Shown in pieces: positions 9,550 to 17,352 of a stretch of DNA of 64,000 nt. The first letter of the stretch is position 1. Each line of letters begins with the position of its first letter. This DNA is from Bacteriovoracaceae bacterium. GTDB lineage: Bacteria; Bdellovibrionota; Bacteriovoracia; Bacteriovoracales; Bacteriovoracaceae. Under the pieces are notes generated by a model, which was given only the letters and a program-made list of their open reading frames with translations, searched no databases and was not told the origin of the DNA. The position numbers and the translations under genes were made by a program. The stretch is taken from contig JABIHA010000066.1 of the NCBI GenBank assembly GCA_018649885.1, positions 1-64,000 on the forward strand. Reading direction: 5' to 3'.

Positions 9550-10626
9550 TTACTTATTGTGAGCATCATTAAATTTTCTTAAGGCATTGGAGAATTTTAC
9601 ACATGAAAAAGTGCTGTCGAATTTTTCTATATTGACTTCAACACTCAAAACATTTCCTTCACCTACAAGAATATCTCCAACAAAACCAAACTCCCTAGCT
9701 TCTTCTAGGTCTGAAATATCGATGGCAACATTTCTTTCTTTGAAATAATTTAGAGTCGGTGTCATTGGAACATTGCACTTGGGACCTTTTAGTCCCTTAT
9801 TTTTAACTGTATCTACGATGTGATCCATAAGTGTTTCACACTTAGCAGAAACTCTGATTTTTTCATTATCTTTCGAATTTCTTTGAGTATTGATAAACAT
9901 GAACAGCTCTTTAACTTTTTCAATGTCAGGCATCGACATTAGATTTGGAAGACCATCATCATCATTAGCAATCTCAAGATAGCCAGTTTCTTTGAGAAGG
10001 GTGAAGAATTCTTCATACTTTGCTTCTGAAATAGCAAAAATATCTCCAGCATAAAATTTAAAAATTTTCTTACTCAAGGTGTGGCTAGGGCCATCATCTC
10101 TCTTTTCACCAAAAGATTTCCCCACTAGGTACAGTACTGTTAAGATTTTTACAATTTCAGCATCTTTTAAAAATGCGTAGTGACCAGCTGATCCATATCC
10201 GCCGCCCACATTATTAGACTCGAGTGCTTTAACTTTTGCATTCGTCTTTCTTAGCCTATCTGCCAGTGTGGTTACAATAGTTCTAAACCAGGGATTTAAA
10301 TTTAGGAGGGCCTTTTCAAGAGCAGAAAATGAAATTGCAATCACTTCAGTTTTAACAATGGCCGCAGCTGAACACGATCTTCTTGAATCGGCCCCCTCAC
10401 CAAAATAGGCCATCTCACCTAGAACTTCACCAGATCTTAAAACAGCTAGTTCTACAAAGCCTTTCCCTTTTGGCTTGTACAACCTGAGTTGCCCTTTTTG
10501 AATGATGTACAAACAATCAGCAGCATCTCCCTCTTTAAATAAATCCTGCCCCTGCGCAAGCGCAATTAAGCCAGATTTAGATCCTTTAGATTGTGCTGGT
10601 TGACGTTTTGCGGCCCCTGCTGCCAT
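9550..10626 (-). CDS. Cyclic-nucleotide-binding (CRP-like sensor) domain protein
   Basis: 358 residues. An N-terminal cNMP-binding fold (about 15-135) shows the family pattern: LFKEGDAADCLYIIQKGQLRLY, then GEVLGEMAYFGEGADSRRSCSA (phosphate-binding-cassette region), then a C-helix. No helix-turn-helix follows; the remaining ~200 residues match nothing I recognise, so it is not a classical CRP/FNR regulator. The likely role is a cytoplasmic effector sensing cAMP, c-di-GMP or a related ligand. The gene starts 42 bases after the thiolase gene ends and may be co-transcribed with it. Confidence 0.82.
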   Translation of the reverse strand: MAAGAAKRQPAQSKGSKSGLIALAQGQDLFKEGDAADCLYIIQKGQLRLYKPKGKGFVELAVLRSGEVLGEMAYFGEGADSRRSCSAAAIVKTEVIAISFSALEKALLNLNPWFRTIVTTLADRLRKTNAKVKALESNNVGGGYGSAGHYAFLKDAEIVKILTVLYLVGKSFGEKRDDGPSHTLSKKIFKFYAGDIFAISEAKYEEFFTLLKETGYLEIANDDDGLPNLMSMPDIEKVKELFMFINTQRNSKDNEKIRVSAKCETLMDHIVDTVKNKGLKGPKCNVPMTPTLNYFKERNVAIDISDLEEAREFGFVGDILVGEGNVLSVEVNIEKFDSTFSCVKFSNALRKFNDAHNK

Positions 10627-10668
10627 AAGCTACTATGCTCCCTTTTTCTATAATAAGGGTAACCTGAA

Positions 10669-11829
10669 TCACCTTCTTCTTACTATCAGGGCAAGAGCTT
10701 CCCCTCCTCCAATACAAATACCCGCCATTCCCAATCTCTTATTTTCTCGTTTCATAGCATTCATTAATGTAACTACAATACGTGTTCCAGAACAGCCGAT
10801 GGGATGGCCTAAACTTACAGCTCCGCCATAAATATTTACCTTACTGTGCTCAATTTCTAGGTCTTTCATTGCCGCCATAGTGACAAGTGCGAAGGCCTCA
10901 TTGATCTCAAACAAATCAATCTCAGAAACCTTTTTACCTGCTCTATCAAGTGCAATTTTCATAGCTTCGACAGGTGCTGTAGTAAACCAGGTAGGGTTTT
11001 GGGCAAATGAGCCATAGGATAAAATTTCAAATTCAGCGCATGGATGTTTTTCATCATTACCTAAAACCACTGCTGCAGCACCATCATTTATTGTAGAGGC
11101 ATTTGCTGCGGTAATTGTTCCATTTTTTTCGAAGGCAGCTCTAAGGGTTTTCATTTTTTCGAAATTTGCTTTTGATGGCCCTTCATCGCAGTCAACTATA
11201 GTTTCTGCTTTTCTAGTTTTAACTGAGACTTTCGCTATTTCATCACTAAAAGCCCCAGACTTTTGAGCGGCCTGTGCCCGAGTAAAAGATTCAATTGAAA
11301 ATTGATCTTGCTGCTCTCTCGTAAAGCCATATTTCTGTGCACACTCTTCTGCACAACTTCCCATAGGCCTATCTGAATAAACATCCCAAAGGCCATCATT
11401 TTGCATGGAATCCAGCATGCTAACATTTCCAAATCGAAATCCATTTCTAGAGCCCGGAACTAAATGAGGCGCCATAGACATATTTTCCATTCCACCTGCC
11501 ACAACAATTTTATTATCTCCACATTTTATTGTTTGAGCTCCAAGTAAAATTGTTTTAAGGCCAGAGCCGCAAACTTTATTAATGGTGGTACAAGGAGTTG
11601 ATTCATCAATTGATGCAAATAGTGCAGCTTGCCTAGCAGGAGCCTGACCAACACCGGCCGTAATAACATTGCCCATAAAAACTTCATCAACATCACTTGT
11701 GCTTACATTGGCCTTTCTTAAGGCCTCTTTGATGGCAACAGCTCCAAGCTTTGGTGCACTTACCGTGCTGAGGGAGCCCATGAATGAGCCCAGCGGAGTT
11801 CTAGCTCCAGATAAAATATAGACAGACAT
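10669..11829 (-). CDS. Acetyl-CoA C-acetyltransferase (thiolase)
   Basis: 386 residues, the normal length for a type II thiolase. It carries the nucleophilic Cys87 in NKVCGSGLKT, the NEAFA motif, and the C-terminal GGAVSLGHPIGCSG block containing the catalytic His and second Cys. It condenses two acetyl-CoA to acetoacetyl-CoA or cleaves it (the AtoB/PhaA/ThlA reaction) in the cytoplasm. It complements the hbd-crotonase-acyl-CoA dehydrogenase operon 6 kb away, which supplies the other steps between acetoacetyl-CoA and butyryl-CoA. AGGAG lies just upstream of the ATG. Confidence 0.93.
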   Translation of the reverse strand: MSVYILSGARTPLGSFMGSLSTVSAPKLGAVAIKEALRKANVSTSDVDEVFMGNVITAGVGQAPARQAALFASIDESTPCTTINKVCGSGLKTILLGAQTIKCGDNKIVVAGGMENMSMAPHLVPGSRNGFRFGNVSMLDSMQNDGLWDVYSDRPMGSCAEECAQKYGFTREQQDQFSIESFTRAQAAQKSGAFSDEIAKVSVKTRKAETIVDCDEGPSKANFEKMKTLRAAFEKNGTITAANASTINDGAAAVVLGNDEKHPCAEFEILSYGSFAQNPTWFTTAPVEAMKIALDRAGKKVSEIDLFEINEAFALVTMAAMKDLEIEHSKVNIYGGAVSLGHPIGCSGTRIVVTLMNAMKRENKRLGMAGICIGGGEALALIVRRR

Positions 11830-11902
11830 AATTAGCTCCTTTTCTAATAAGATAGCGGCATATTAGCCTCTTAATGATCAGATAAAAATAGAAATTAGGA
11901 AA

Positions 11903-12241
11903 TTAGCATTTACGCTTAAGTGCTACCGTGTGATAGAAATCTTGGAGACACCCCGTGTCAATCCCTAGACAAAGGCCCTTGCAATCACCGCTGTTTTTGG
12001 CCTTGGCAGTGAAATTAAACTCTTTATGTCCGTCATTCTCTGGAAAGAAAATGGAAACGGCTTTGATATCGCCAAGATCTACGTCTTCAATACTTTTTTC
12101 AAAAATTAGCTCCTGGTCTCCTAAGTGGGTGGCCTGAGGTAGTGGCTTAGCCGAAGGACGACTCCTTCTTTCAAACCAAATTTTGATAGGAAGATCACTT
12201 AGGGGAATAGGCTTTCTTTGTAGTTCTCTTGAAATATCCAT
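11903..12241 (-). CDS. Hypothetical cytoplasmic protein
   Basis: 113 residues from ATG 12241; a longer frame to 12328 would overlap the divergent neighbour and is not preferred. There are four cysteines in the last third (SGDCKGLCLGIDTGCLQD and a terminal Cys), which may bind metal or be fortuitous. No recognised family, signal peptide or membrane segment. It is divergent from the next gene with a 46-base gap that must hold both promoters. Confidence 0.5.
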   Translation of the reverse strand: MDISRELQRKPIPLSDLPIKIWFERRSRPSAKPLPQATHLGDQELIFEKSIEDVDLGDIKAVSIFFPENDGHKEFNFTAKAKNSGDCKGLCLGIDTGCLQDFYHTVALKRKC

Positions 12242-12287
12242 GCTTTCAGTGTAATTAATGGCGAAACACTTGTACAAGAGGGAAAGG

Positions 12288-12740
12288 ATGAACACATTGG
12301 CCCGTAAAACCCAAGAAGTGGGTGGCACACACCTACCTGCCCAGTGGAAAGACCAGGTTACTCAAGTTTTAGAGCTTACCTATGAAACTGGACTCGCATC
12401 AAAAAATAGTTGTTTTGATGTCTTTGGTGTTAGCTTTGATAATGAAATCCTAGTTGTTCTCTCTGTTATCAATAAAGAAAAAGTCGAAATACTTCCAACA
12501 ACACTTTTCCTCTCTGCTGACATGGAAGACAGTGAAAAAAACCTACAAAAAACTCTCGCAGCATTAACTGATGCTTCAGGCGTATTTTTCGATGCCTTTT
12601 TTGAGCAGGAACACTACGATGACTACATCACAAATTGGGCCCCCGAAAAATTTAAAGAATTAGATTTTTTCTACAAAATTTCCAGAGAAAATATCTCCCT
12701 CACTCTAATCGCAAACGAATTACTAAAAGAAGAAAAGTAG
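12288..12740 (+). CDS. Hypothetical acidic cytoplasmic protein
   Basis: 150 residues from ATG 12288, chosen because GAGGG lies 5 bases upstream; an upstream in-frame ATG at 12258 lacks a site. It has an alpha/beta pattern (SCFDVFGVSFDNEILVVLSV) and an acidic C-terminal half. No family recognised. The gene marks the left edge of the gene-poor accessory patch. Confidence 0.6.
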   Translation: MNTLARKTQEVGGTHLPAQWKDQVTQVLELTYETGLASKNSCFDVFGVSFDNEILVVLSVINKEKVEILPTTLFLSADMEDSEKNLQKTLAALTDASGVFFDAFFEQEHYDDYITNWAPEKFKELDFFYKISRENISLTLIANELLKEEK

Positions 12741-13223
12741 TGTCACCCATATTTAGCTTTCTTGGTGTTACCACATATTAACTTCAAAAATTAAGACACG
12801 ACCTGACAGCTTTCTCAACCTTGCTTCGATCTTGTCTAGTATGGGCAATTGTGCAAAAGAGTTGTACTTCTTCCAATGAATTAATAATCAAGTCATTATG
12901 AGTTCTTTCAAAATCAAGATTTACTCAATATAGCCGGGAAATTCCAAAAGCTAGGCATTTAGAAAACATTAATCATCTGAGCTTTTGCGTAACCCAATTT
13001 TTTTTTTAGGTGAGCTCACAAACCTTGCTAATTTTGTAGACAGGGATGTACTTACAGTACAGTAGACACCCTATTAAGTCCCACCAAATTCATTAATCTT
13101 CTAAATTATCAAAGTTTAATAATAGGTCCCTCTTTTCCTTTTCAAGCTCCAAATTGGCATCAGTATTGCAACTTAAGCACTCAAAACTTAAAGAGATAGG
13201 TCCTGAGAAAAAGGAGAATACTG
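12741..13223. other. Long non-coding stretch with one degenerate repeat
   Basis: No credible gene is seen in this 483-base stretch. It holds repeat C copy 1 (12924-12971) and a T-rich run near 12999-13008. The stretch lies upstream of the broken lipoprotein gene and is probably decayed accessory DNA plus that gene's promoter region. Confidence 0.6.
12924..12971 (+). repeat. Dispersed repeat C, copy 1
   Basis: This segment shares ACTCA, ATAGC and the block AATTCCAAAA, in the same order and spacing, with 15576-15624. In both places the repeat lies upstream of a small secreted or lipoprotein gene (about 250 and 100 bases). The alignment was made by eye. Confidence 0.5.
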
Positions 13224-13813
13224 ATGAATATGTTACTTTTTAGCTTATTAATTGCTTGTGGAGTTGGACAACATCAATTTACTCTTGATGACGTAGAAGG
13301 AATTCTTTCTTCAAAAACTGAAGAGCAAGAATCACTCGCAATGCTTTTGCGTACGATAGATCTCTTCCACAAACCCCTGAAGAAGAAGAAACTCTCTATC
13401 TCGATGGAAAAATAGTAGACATCAAAGATACTGATACCTCCTTAATTAAGTCTGTCGATCTTGAGTTTGGAGCTTTCAGAGAGTTTGGAGGAGCATTTGA
13501 TTTTTATTATAATCTGGGAATACTTTCTCACTCTGAACTGATGGATTTAATGGACAACCCCAGTCAGAAGTTGGACCTTTCATTAATTACTCCAGATGAC
13601 TATATTGTTCGTGGGGAAATTGTTGAGATTAGAGATGATGTTTATCCAATGGAAATAAAAATTGACTTTGTCGTTGATAATCGACACCAACCTGGAATCT
13701 ATGCTGGCTATGCTAATAAACATCAATATGCAGAACCTATAAGCCTAGTAGATTTGGAACATGAGGCAGCTCCTTACGTAAAAGATGATCTTTCTGAAGT
13801 TTGTACTGATTAA
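13224..13813 (+). pseudogene. Frameshifted small lipoprotein gene
   Basis: Translation from ATG 13224 (AAGGAG upstream) gives a lipoprotein signal with lipobox L-I-A-C and stops at 13413. A second frame, open from 13322 to the stop at 13813, continues with protein-like sequence well upstream of its first ATG (AFAYDRSLPQTPEEEETLYL and onward). The two parts therefore look like one protein of about 195 residues interrupted by a single-base indel somewhere in 13322-13410, near the A/G-rich run GAAGAAGAAGAAA. The downstream part is acidic with repeated D-x-Y/D-x-V strands. Sequencing error or programmed frameshifting remain possible. Function unknown. Confidence 0.6.
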
Positions 13814-13846
13814 TAATCCTAAGTTCTAACTTTAAAAATAATTATT

Positions 13847-13875
13847 AAAGCTCGCAATTGTAAGCGAGCTTTTTT
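13847..13875 (+). terminator. Rho-independent terminator
   Basis: AAAGCTCGC (13847-13855) pairs with GCGAGCTTT (13864-13872) around an 8-base loop and runs into a T tract. It sits 34 bases after the stop of the broken lipoprotein gene, so that gene was once a normal transcription unit. Confidence 0.8.
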
Positions 13876-13945
13876 CTTTGCCCTTAATCAAAATTTTTGT
13901 ATTAAAAAAGAGACTTCTCTGAATAATATTTCTCCAAATAAGATT

Positions 13946-14010
13946 TGGCATAGCTTCAAAATGCCTGATAGATCAAAACTTAATTTCTTATACGTAAGAT
14001 CGGATTTTAA
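13946..14010 (+). repeat. Dispersed repeat A, copy 1
   Basis: It shares TGGCATAGCTTCAAA exactly, then AGATCA-AACTT and TACGTAAGATC-GATT, with 16150-16210. Copy 2 is a few bases shorter in the middle. Both copies follow a small secreted or lipoprotein gene. Confidence 0.7.
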
Positions 14011-14030
14011 ATTTTAAATTTTACTTTTGG

Positions 14031-14095
14031 GTTTTTTGCTTTTTTTTTGGTACGCACCTGAAATTAGAGCGCTCATTGCACCTAATCCTTAGAAT
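14031..14095 (+). repeat. Dispersed repeat B, copy 1
   Basis: A T-rich run into TTTTTTGGTAC, then TTAG-G-G-TCATTGCA and TCC, matches 15460-15545 with small gaps. This copy abuts the 3' end of the HNH gene. Confidence 0.45.
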
Positions 14096-14101
14096 ATGGA
14101 G

Positions 14102-14965
14102 CTACGAAAAACTAATTTTTAAGCAGATTTTTTCCAAAGACTTGGCCCCAAAGTCTAAAATAAATTGCCTGGTATTGTGGTTTTTGCATACAAGTCTTAA
14201 ATTCTCCAATGTATTTTTCCCTCCCTTTGAATAGGGGATGATGTAGTGATCAAATTCCAGGTTTCTGGTTTCAGTGCACCTTCCCCTGTGCATGCTAACA
14301 TGCTCGCAGGTGTAACCCGCCCTTCTTCGAATCTTTCTTTTTATCACTTGGGAAATATACCGAGATCTTGTACCTTGTATTGGAGAAGGCCTTCGAATTG
14401 CTTTTAATTCACATTTTTTAACTTGTTTCAATTTATCTTCAAGGGCCACTTCAAGCAGTTTGGTCTGATCCTCTCCTGTGAGATCTTGCAGCTCATTTAA
14501 AAGTTTCAAGATTTTCTTAGAGACCTTTAATTTAGGGAGGACTTCACTTTTTGGTGAGTACGAAGGCCTTGACGGCGGCGTAGACAAAATCTCTCTTGCT
14601 TTTGATATGGGGACTCCCACAATTTTTGAAATAACTTCCTCTTTTTTTGCCACCGATTTGTCGGACTGCTTTGTGAGATAATCACTGGCCACAACCGCAG
14701 CAGTTAGTGAGAGCTCTCCTTTTTGGATCGCCTTTTCAATTTGATCCGAGTTTGCCATTAACTTCATGGCCGTGACCCTATAATAAGCCTCTCCACGAGT
14801 ATAACCCAGCTCTTCCACACAATACTCATTGAGTGTTCTGCAGTTATACTCAGTAAACAATCTTCTTCTATAAATTTCTTTCAAGTGGAGAAGCACAATA
14901 TGGAGTTGATCCTTTTCTTTTTTCACTTCTAGTAGAACACTTTTTAATAATTTATCATCACTCAT
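14102..14965 (-). CDS. HNH endonuclease-domain protein
   Basis: 287 residues from ATG 14965; the longer frame needs a TTG at 15028 with no good site. The N-terminal and middle parts are helical and lysine-rich, with no named domain. An HNH domain lies near residues 217-270: Cys220, Cys230, Asp239-His240 (LEFDHYIIPYSKGG), Asn254, then C-x2-H (260-263). Cys220/Cys230/Cys260/His263 probably bind a structural zinc, and Asp-His-Asn the catalytic metal. The gene lies alone between two repeat-flanked units and could be the mobile or recombinogenic part of this patch, or a restriction-type nuclease. Base composition resembles its neighbours. Confidence 0.8.
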   Translation of the reverse strand: MSDDKLLKSVLLEVKKEKDQLHIVLLHLKEIYRRRLFTEYNCRTLNEYCVEELGYTRGEAYYRVTAMKLMANSDQIEKAIQKGELSLTAAVVASDYLTKQSDKSVAKKEEVISKIVGVPISKAREILSTPPSRPSYSPKSEVLPKLKVSKKILKLLNELQDLTGEDQTKLLEVALEDKLKQVKKCELKAIRRPSPIQGTRSRYISQVIKRKIRRRAGYTCEHVSMHRGRCTETRNLEFDHYIIPYSKGGKNTLENLRLVCKNHNTRQFILDFGAKSLEKICLKISFS

Positions 14966-15459
14966 CTTCTCAATAATCACCTTTAACCTCCAATCGCTCC
15001 AGCAGCTTACCACGGATTTATCACCCAAATTCTGGACCCATAAAGCACAACAAGAGCCACTATATTTTAAATTTGATTATAGATGTTGAATAGTATTAAA
15101 GAAGCACCATCTAGGCAGTTCTAAAGAGTGTAGCACCCTCTAAAAAGAATCTCATTTCCATTTCTCCCACTCAAAACTGAAGGAAAACTTAACTCCCAAG
15201 CACTTTCTCCTAATAAAACCTATCATCAAAGTCAGCAATTCCAAAATTGAAATCCCTCCCCAAACCTCCCCATAAAAGAAATCCTCAAAAACATATACCA
15301 ACTACAAAATACCCACATCACAAAACTCATCAAAACAACTCTAAACTATACCGTGATAAAAGGGCCGCCCCAAAACTAAACCTGAAACTCAACCTTCCCA
15401 CGGCCCGTGAACTACAAATCCCCTTGTTTGAACGTCTTTGAAGGCAAAATATTTGTGGT

Positions 15460-15545
15460 GCTTTTTGCATTTTGTTTTTTGGTACATCCACACCCATGAG
15501 ACTTAGTGTGTTCATTGCATTCAGTCCCAAAAGTGTAGACGTACC
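15460..15545 (+). repeat. Dispersed repeat B, copy 2
   Basis: Diverged copy of 14031-14095: CTTTTTGCATTTTG, TTTTTTGGTAC, TTAGTGTGTTCATTGCA and TCC. In the same orientation as copy 1 but 1.4 kb to the right, beyond the HNH gene. Confidence 0.45.
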
Positions 15546-15569
15546 TAATTGTACCTAATTGCCTAATTG
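15541..15569 (+). repeat. Short tandem repeat CCTAATTG x3
   Basis: CCTAATTG occurs at 15544, 15554 and 15562, the first two each preceded by GTA. A small local slippage-type repeat inside the accessory patch. Confidence 0.7.
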
Positions 15570-15575
15570 AAATTC

Positions 15576-15624
15576 ACTCAGGATAGCTGAGGAATTCCAA
15601 AAATCGGGAACACAAAAACCATTA
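15576..15624 (+). repeat. Dispersed repeat C, copy 2
   Basis: Counterpart of 12924-12971, sharing ACTCA, ATAGC, AATTCCAAAA and a final CATTA in register. It lies about 100 bases upstream of the secreted-protein gene at 15725. Confidence 0.5.
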
Positions 15625-15724
15625 CTTTGCAGAAAAAAAATGCAAGGTTTACATCGATTAGTACAATTATTATCGGAAGTCTATATACTTTGGTTACATA
15701 CACGCCAACCAAGGAATAAAATTA

Positions 15725-16048
15725 ATGAAACCATTTTTTTTTGCTCTAACTCTTTTAGTTTCTTTTAACCTAAGAGCTTATGACGTCCTTCATAAAACAA
15801 AAATAGAATATACAGTAAAGTTGTACCCCCCCATAAAGGAAAAGAATGTCTCTCCAAGCAAAGTAAAAGAATGGGAAGACTTGGCAATACAAAAATTAAA
15901 AGGAGAGGCTGCTTCATGGTCAGGCTCCGGAAAAATCATGAACTTGACAATAAATGAAGATTGTCAAAAAGAATGCTTCCATCAAACATTTGGATCTGTA
16001 CTTGAAGGCGTTACTTGTACTGCTGAAATTCTCTATTTAAAAGACTAA
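15725..16048 (+). CDS. Small secreted protein of unknown function
   Basis: 107 residues with a signal peptide (MKPFFFALTLLVSFNLRA, cleavage about residue 18). The mature protein is about 89 residues, lysine-rich, with three cysteines (EDCQKECFHQTF and VTCTAE). No family recognised. AAGGA lies 9 bases upstream of the ATG. It sits between repeat C copy 2 and repeat A copy 2, the same arrangement as the broken lipoprotein gene 2.5 kb to the left. Confidence 0.7.
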   Translation: MKPFFFALTLLVSFNLRAYDVLHKTKIEYTVKLYPPIKEKNVSPSKVKEWEDLAIQKLKGEAASWSGSGKIMNLTINEDCQKECFHQTFGSVLEGVTCTAEILYLKD

Positions 16049-16149
16049 GTTTTAATACTTAATATGCTCAAAAAGACCCGCAATTTCGAAGCAATTCTTT
16101 TATTTTAAGGTAACATAACCCTTGTGTTAAAGAAGATCTACAATGATTG

Positions 16150-16210
16150 TGGCATAGCTTCAAAGCCTCCGACTAGATCACAACTTCTTGTACGTAAGAT
16201 CAGATTCTAA
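16150..16210 (+). repeat. Dispersed repeat A, copy 2
   Basis: Counterpart of 13946-14010, starting TGGCATAGCTTCAAA and ending near TACGTAAGATCAGATT. It lies about 100 bases after the secreted-protein gene and just before the bidirectional terminator. Confidence 0.7.
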
Positions 16211-16221
16211 TTTTTGGATAT

Positions 16222-16255
16222 AAAAAAGCCTCACTGTAGTTAGTGAGGCTTTTTT
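16222..16255. terminator. Bidirectional rho-independent terminator
   Basis: AAAAAAGCCTCACT (16222-16235) pairs perfectly with AGTGAGGCTTTTTT (16242-16255) around a 6-base loop. The A run and T run make it effective on both strands, serving the secreted-protein gene and the convergent histone-like gene. Confidence 0.9.
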
Positions 16256-16290
16256 GTTTATTTATAATAATATTCTAAAGAATAAAAAGA

Positions 16291-17289
16291 TTAGCCTATT
16301 TCGTCTTCTTCGAAAGTTCTTGCAGCCGGGCTTACGGCCTTTGTCTCACTTGCCATATCTGTATCGGCATCGAGGTCAATATTCTCACCTTCATCAAACT
16401 CAAAAGTTGTATCGATATTTAAGCTTTTTAAAACTGTGTAGAAGGTTTTTTCGTCAGATAACTCACCTCTGACTGCTTCAATAAATTTCGGTGGATATTT
16501 CTCTACTAGCTCCATTATTGATTCTACAAGTTTTCCCTCTTCGAGAATAACTCTTTTCTTAATAATACTCTTCCAGTTGGAGATATAATGAAGTCTACAG
16601 TAGCCAGAAGTTGTAGCTAGGTTTTCACAGCCTCTTTCCCTGCACTCATCTGTACCAGTCAAATTATAGTAATCAAGTTCAATTAGCGCTTTTCTAATAT
16701 CTTCTAATTTATAGCTCTCACTTAAGGCCACAATCTCATCAACAATTTTCTCTTCTACTTCCTGAGTAATCTTAGCCTTTTCTTTCTCAGGCATATTGGC
16801 CACTGACTTGCTATTAAGTTTTTCTTCTTTTTTAGCAGCGGCACTAGTTTTCTTGGCCTTAGTAGTTTTTTTCTCTACAACCTTTTCTTTCTTTTCTGGA
16901 GCAGCCTTTAAACTTTTAACAACTCCTTTGATACCTTTTACGATTTTAGAGGCAGTTGAAATTGGGTTTTTATCGGCCTTAACTGATTTTTTCAGATCTT
17001 TCTTTGAGACCTTTTTAACAACTTTTTTGACAACTTTTTTGCTAGCAGCTTTTTTTGCCACTTTTTTTGCCACTTTTTTTGCCACTTTTTTAGCTACTTT
17101 CTTTGCAGCTTTTTTCGCAACAACTTTTTTGGCCACTTTTTTCTTAGCAACTTTTTTGGCCACTTTTTTTGCAGCTTTTTTCGCAACAACTTTTTTAGCT
17201 ACTTTTTTCTTAGCAACTTTTTTGGCCACTTTTTTCTTAGCTGTCTTCTTAGATGCTACTTTTTTCTTAGCAGTTTTTTTCTTTGCCAT
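16291..17289 (-). CDS. Histone H1-like DNA-binding protein with C-terminal zinc-binding domain
   Basis: 332 residues. Residues 1-110 are almost entirely Lys/Ala/Val, as tandem AKKVAKK- and VVAKKAAKK-type repeats like the tail of histone H1, predicted to coat DNA. A linker follows, then a globular domain (about 180-310) containing C-x4-C-x7-C-x3-H (DECRERGCENLATTSGYCRL), a likely zinc site, and a conserved helical block (KYPPKFIEAVRGELSDEKTF). Probably a nucleoid protein combining a non-specific DNA tail with a folded domain. Its role in condensing the attack-phase nucleoid is inference. It starts the minus strand facing the bidirectional terminator. Confidence 0.85.
   Translation of the reverse strand: MAKKKTAKKKVASKKTAKKKVAKKVAKKKVAKKVVAKKAAKKVAKKVAKKKVAKKVVAKKAAKKVAKKVAKKVAKKVAKKAASKKVVKKVVKKVSKKDLKKSVKADKNPISTASKIVKGIKGVVKSLKAAPEKKEKVVEKKTTKAKKTSAAAKKEEKLNSKSVANMPEKEKAKITQEVEEKIVDEIVALSESYKLEDIRKALIELDYYNLTGTDECRERGCENLATTSGYCRLHYISNWKSIIKKRVILEEGKLVESIMELVEKYPPKFIEAVRGELSDEKTFYTVLKSLNIDTTFEFDEGENIDLDADTDMASETKAVSPAARTFEEDEIG
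17020..17285 (-). repeat. DNA-level tandem repeats coding the lysine/alanine tail
   Basis: Near-identical units built on GCCACTTTTTTTGCC, GCAACAACTTTTTT and TTAGCAACTTTTTT (plus strand) recur many times, including a duplicated block of roughly 60 bases. Such repeats are prone to expansion and contraction, so tail length may vary between strains. Confidence 0.85.
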
Positions 17290-17352
17290 TTTGAGTCAAC
17301 TCCGAAAATAAGGGTGTAGAGGCTGTGTACCGTAGCACTATCTATTTAAAAG

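Larger units (their letters stand above)
14966..15724. other. Long non-coding accessory stretch
   Basis: No credible gene is seen in 759 bases. It contains a strongly G-poor tract on the plus strand (about 15240-15350), a fragment ending near 15441 that may be the decayed 3' end of a gene, repeats B copy 2 and C copy 2, and a CCTAATTG tandem repeat. The last ~100 bases presumably hold the promoter of the secreted-protein gene at 15725. Confidence 0.55.

Noticed and set aside
13541..13813. Independent 90-residue gene
   Set aside because: The same frame continues upstream with protein-like sequence and joins the signal-bearing frame, so it is treated as part of one broken gene.
15247..15441. 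64-residue open frame, Lys/Pro/His/Thr-rich
   Set aside because: Low complexity arising from the G-poor tract, no ribosome site, no recognisable family; the end may be a decayed gene remnant, not a functional gene.
12924..16210. Integron cassette array
   Set aside because: No integrase gene and no attC-like paired R''-L''/L'-R' sites were recognised; repeats do not look like attC folds.
16796..17311. 171-residue Phe/Ala/Thr-rich open frame opposite the histone-like gene
   Set aside because: It is the antisense image of the AAG/GCC-rich tail; no real protein has this composition.
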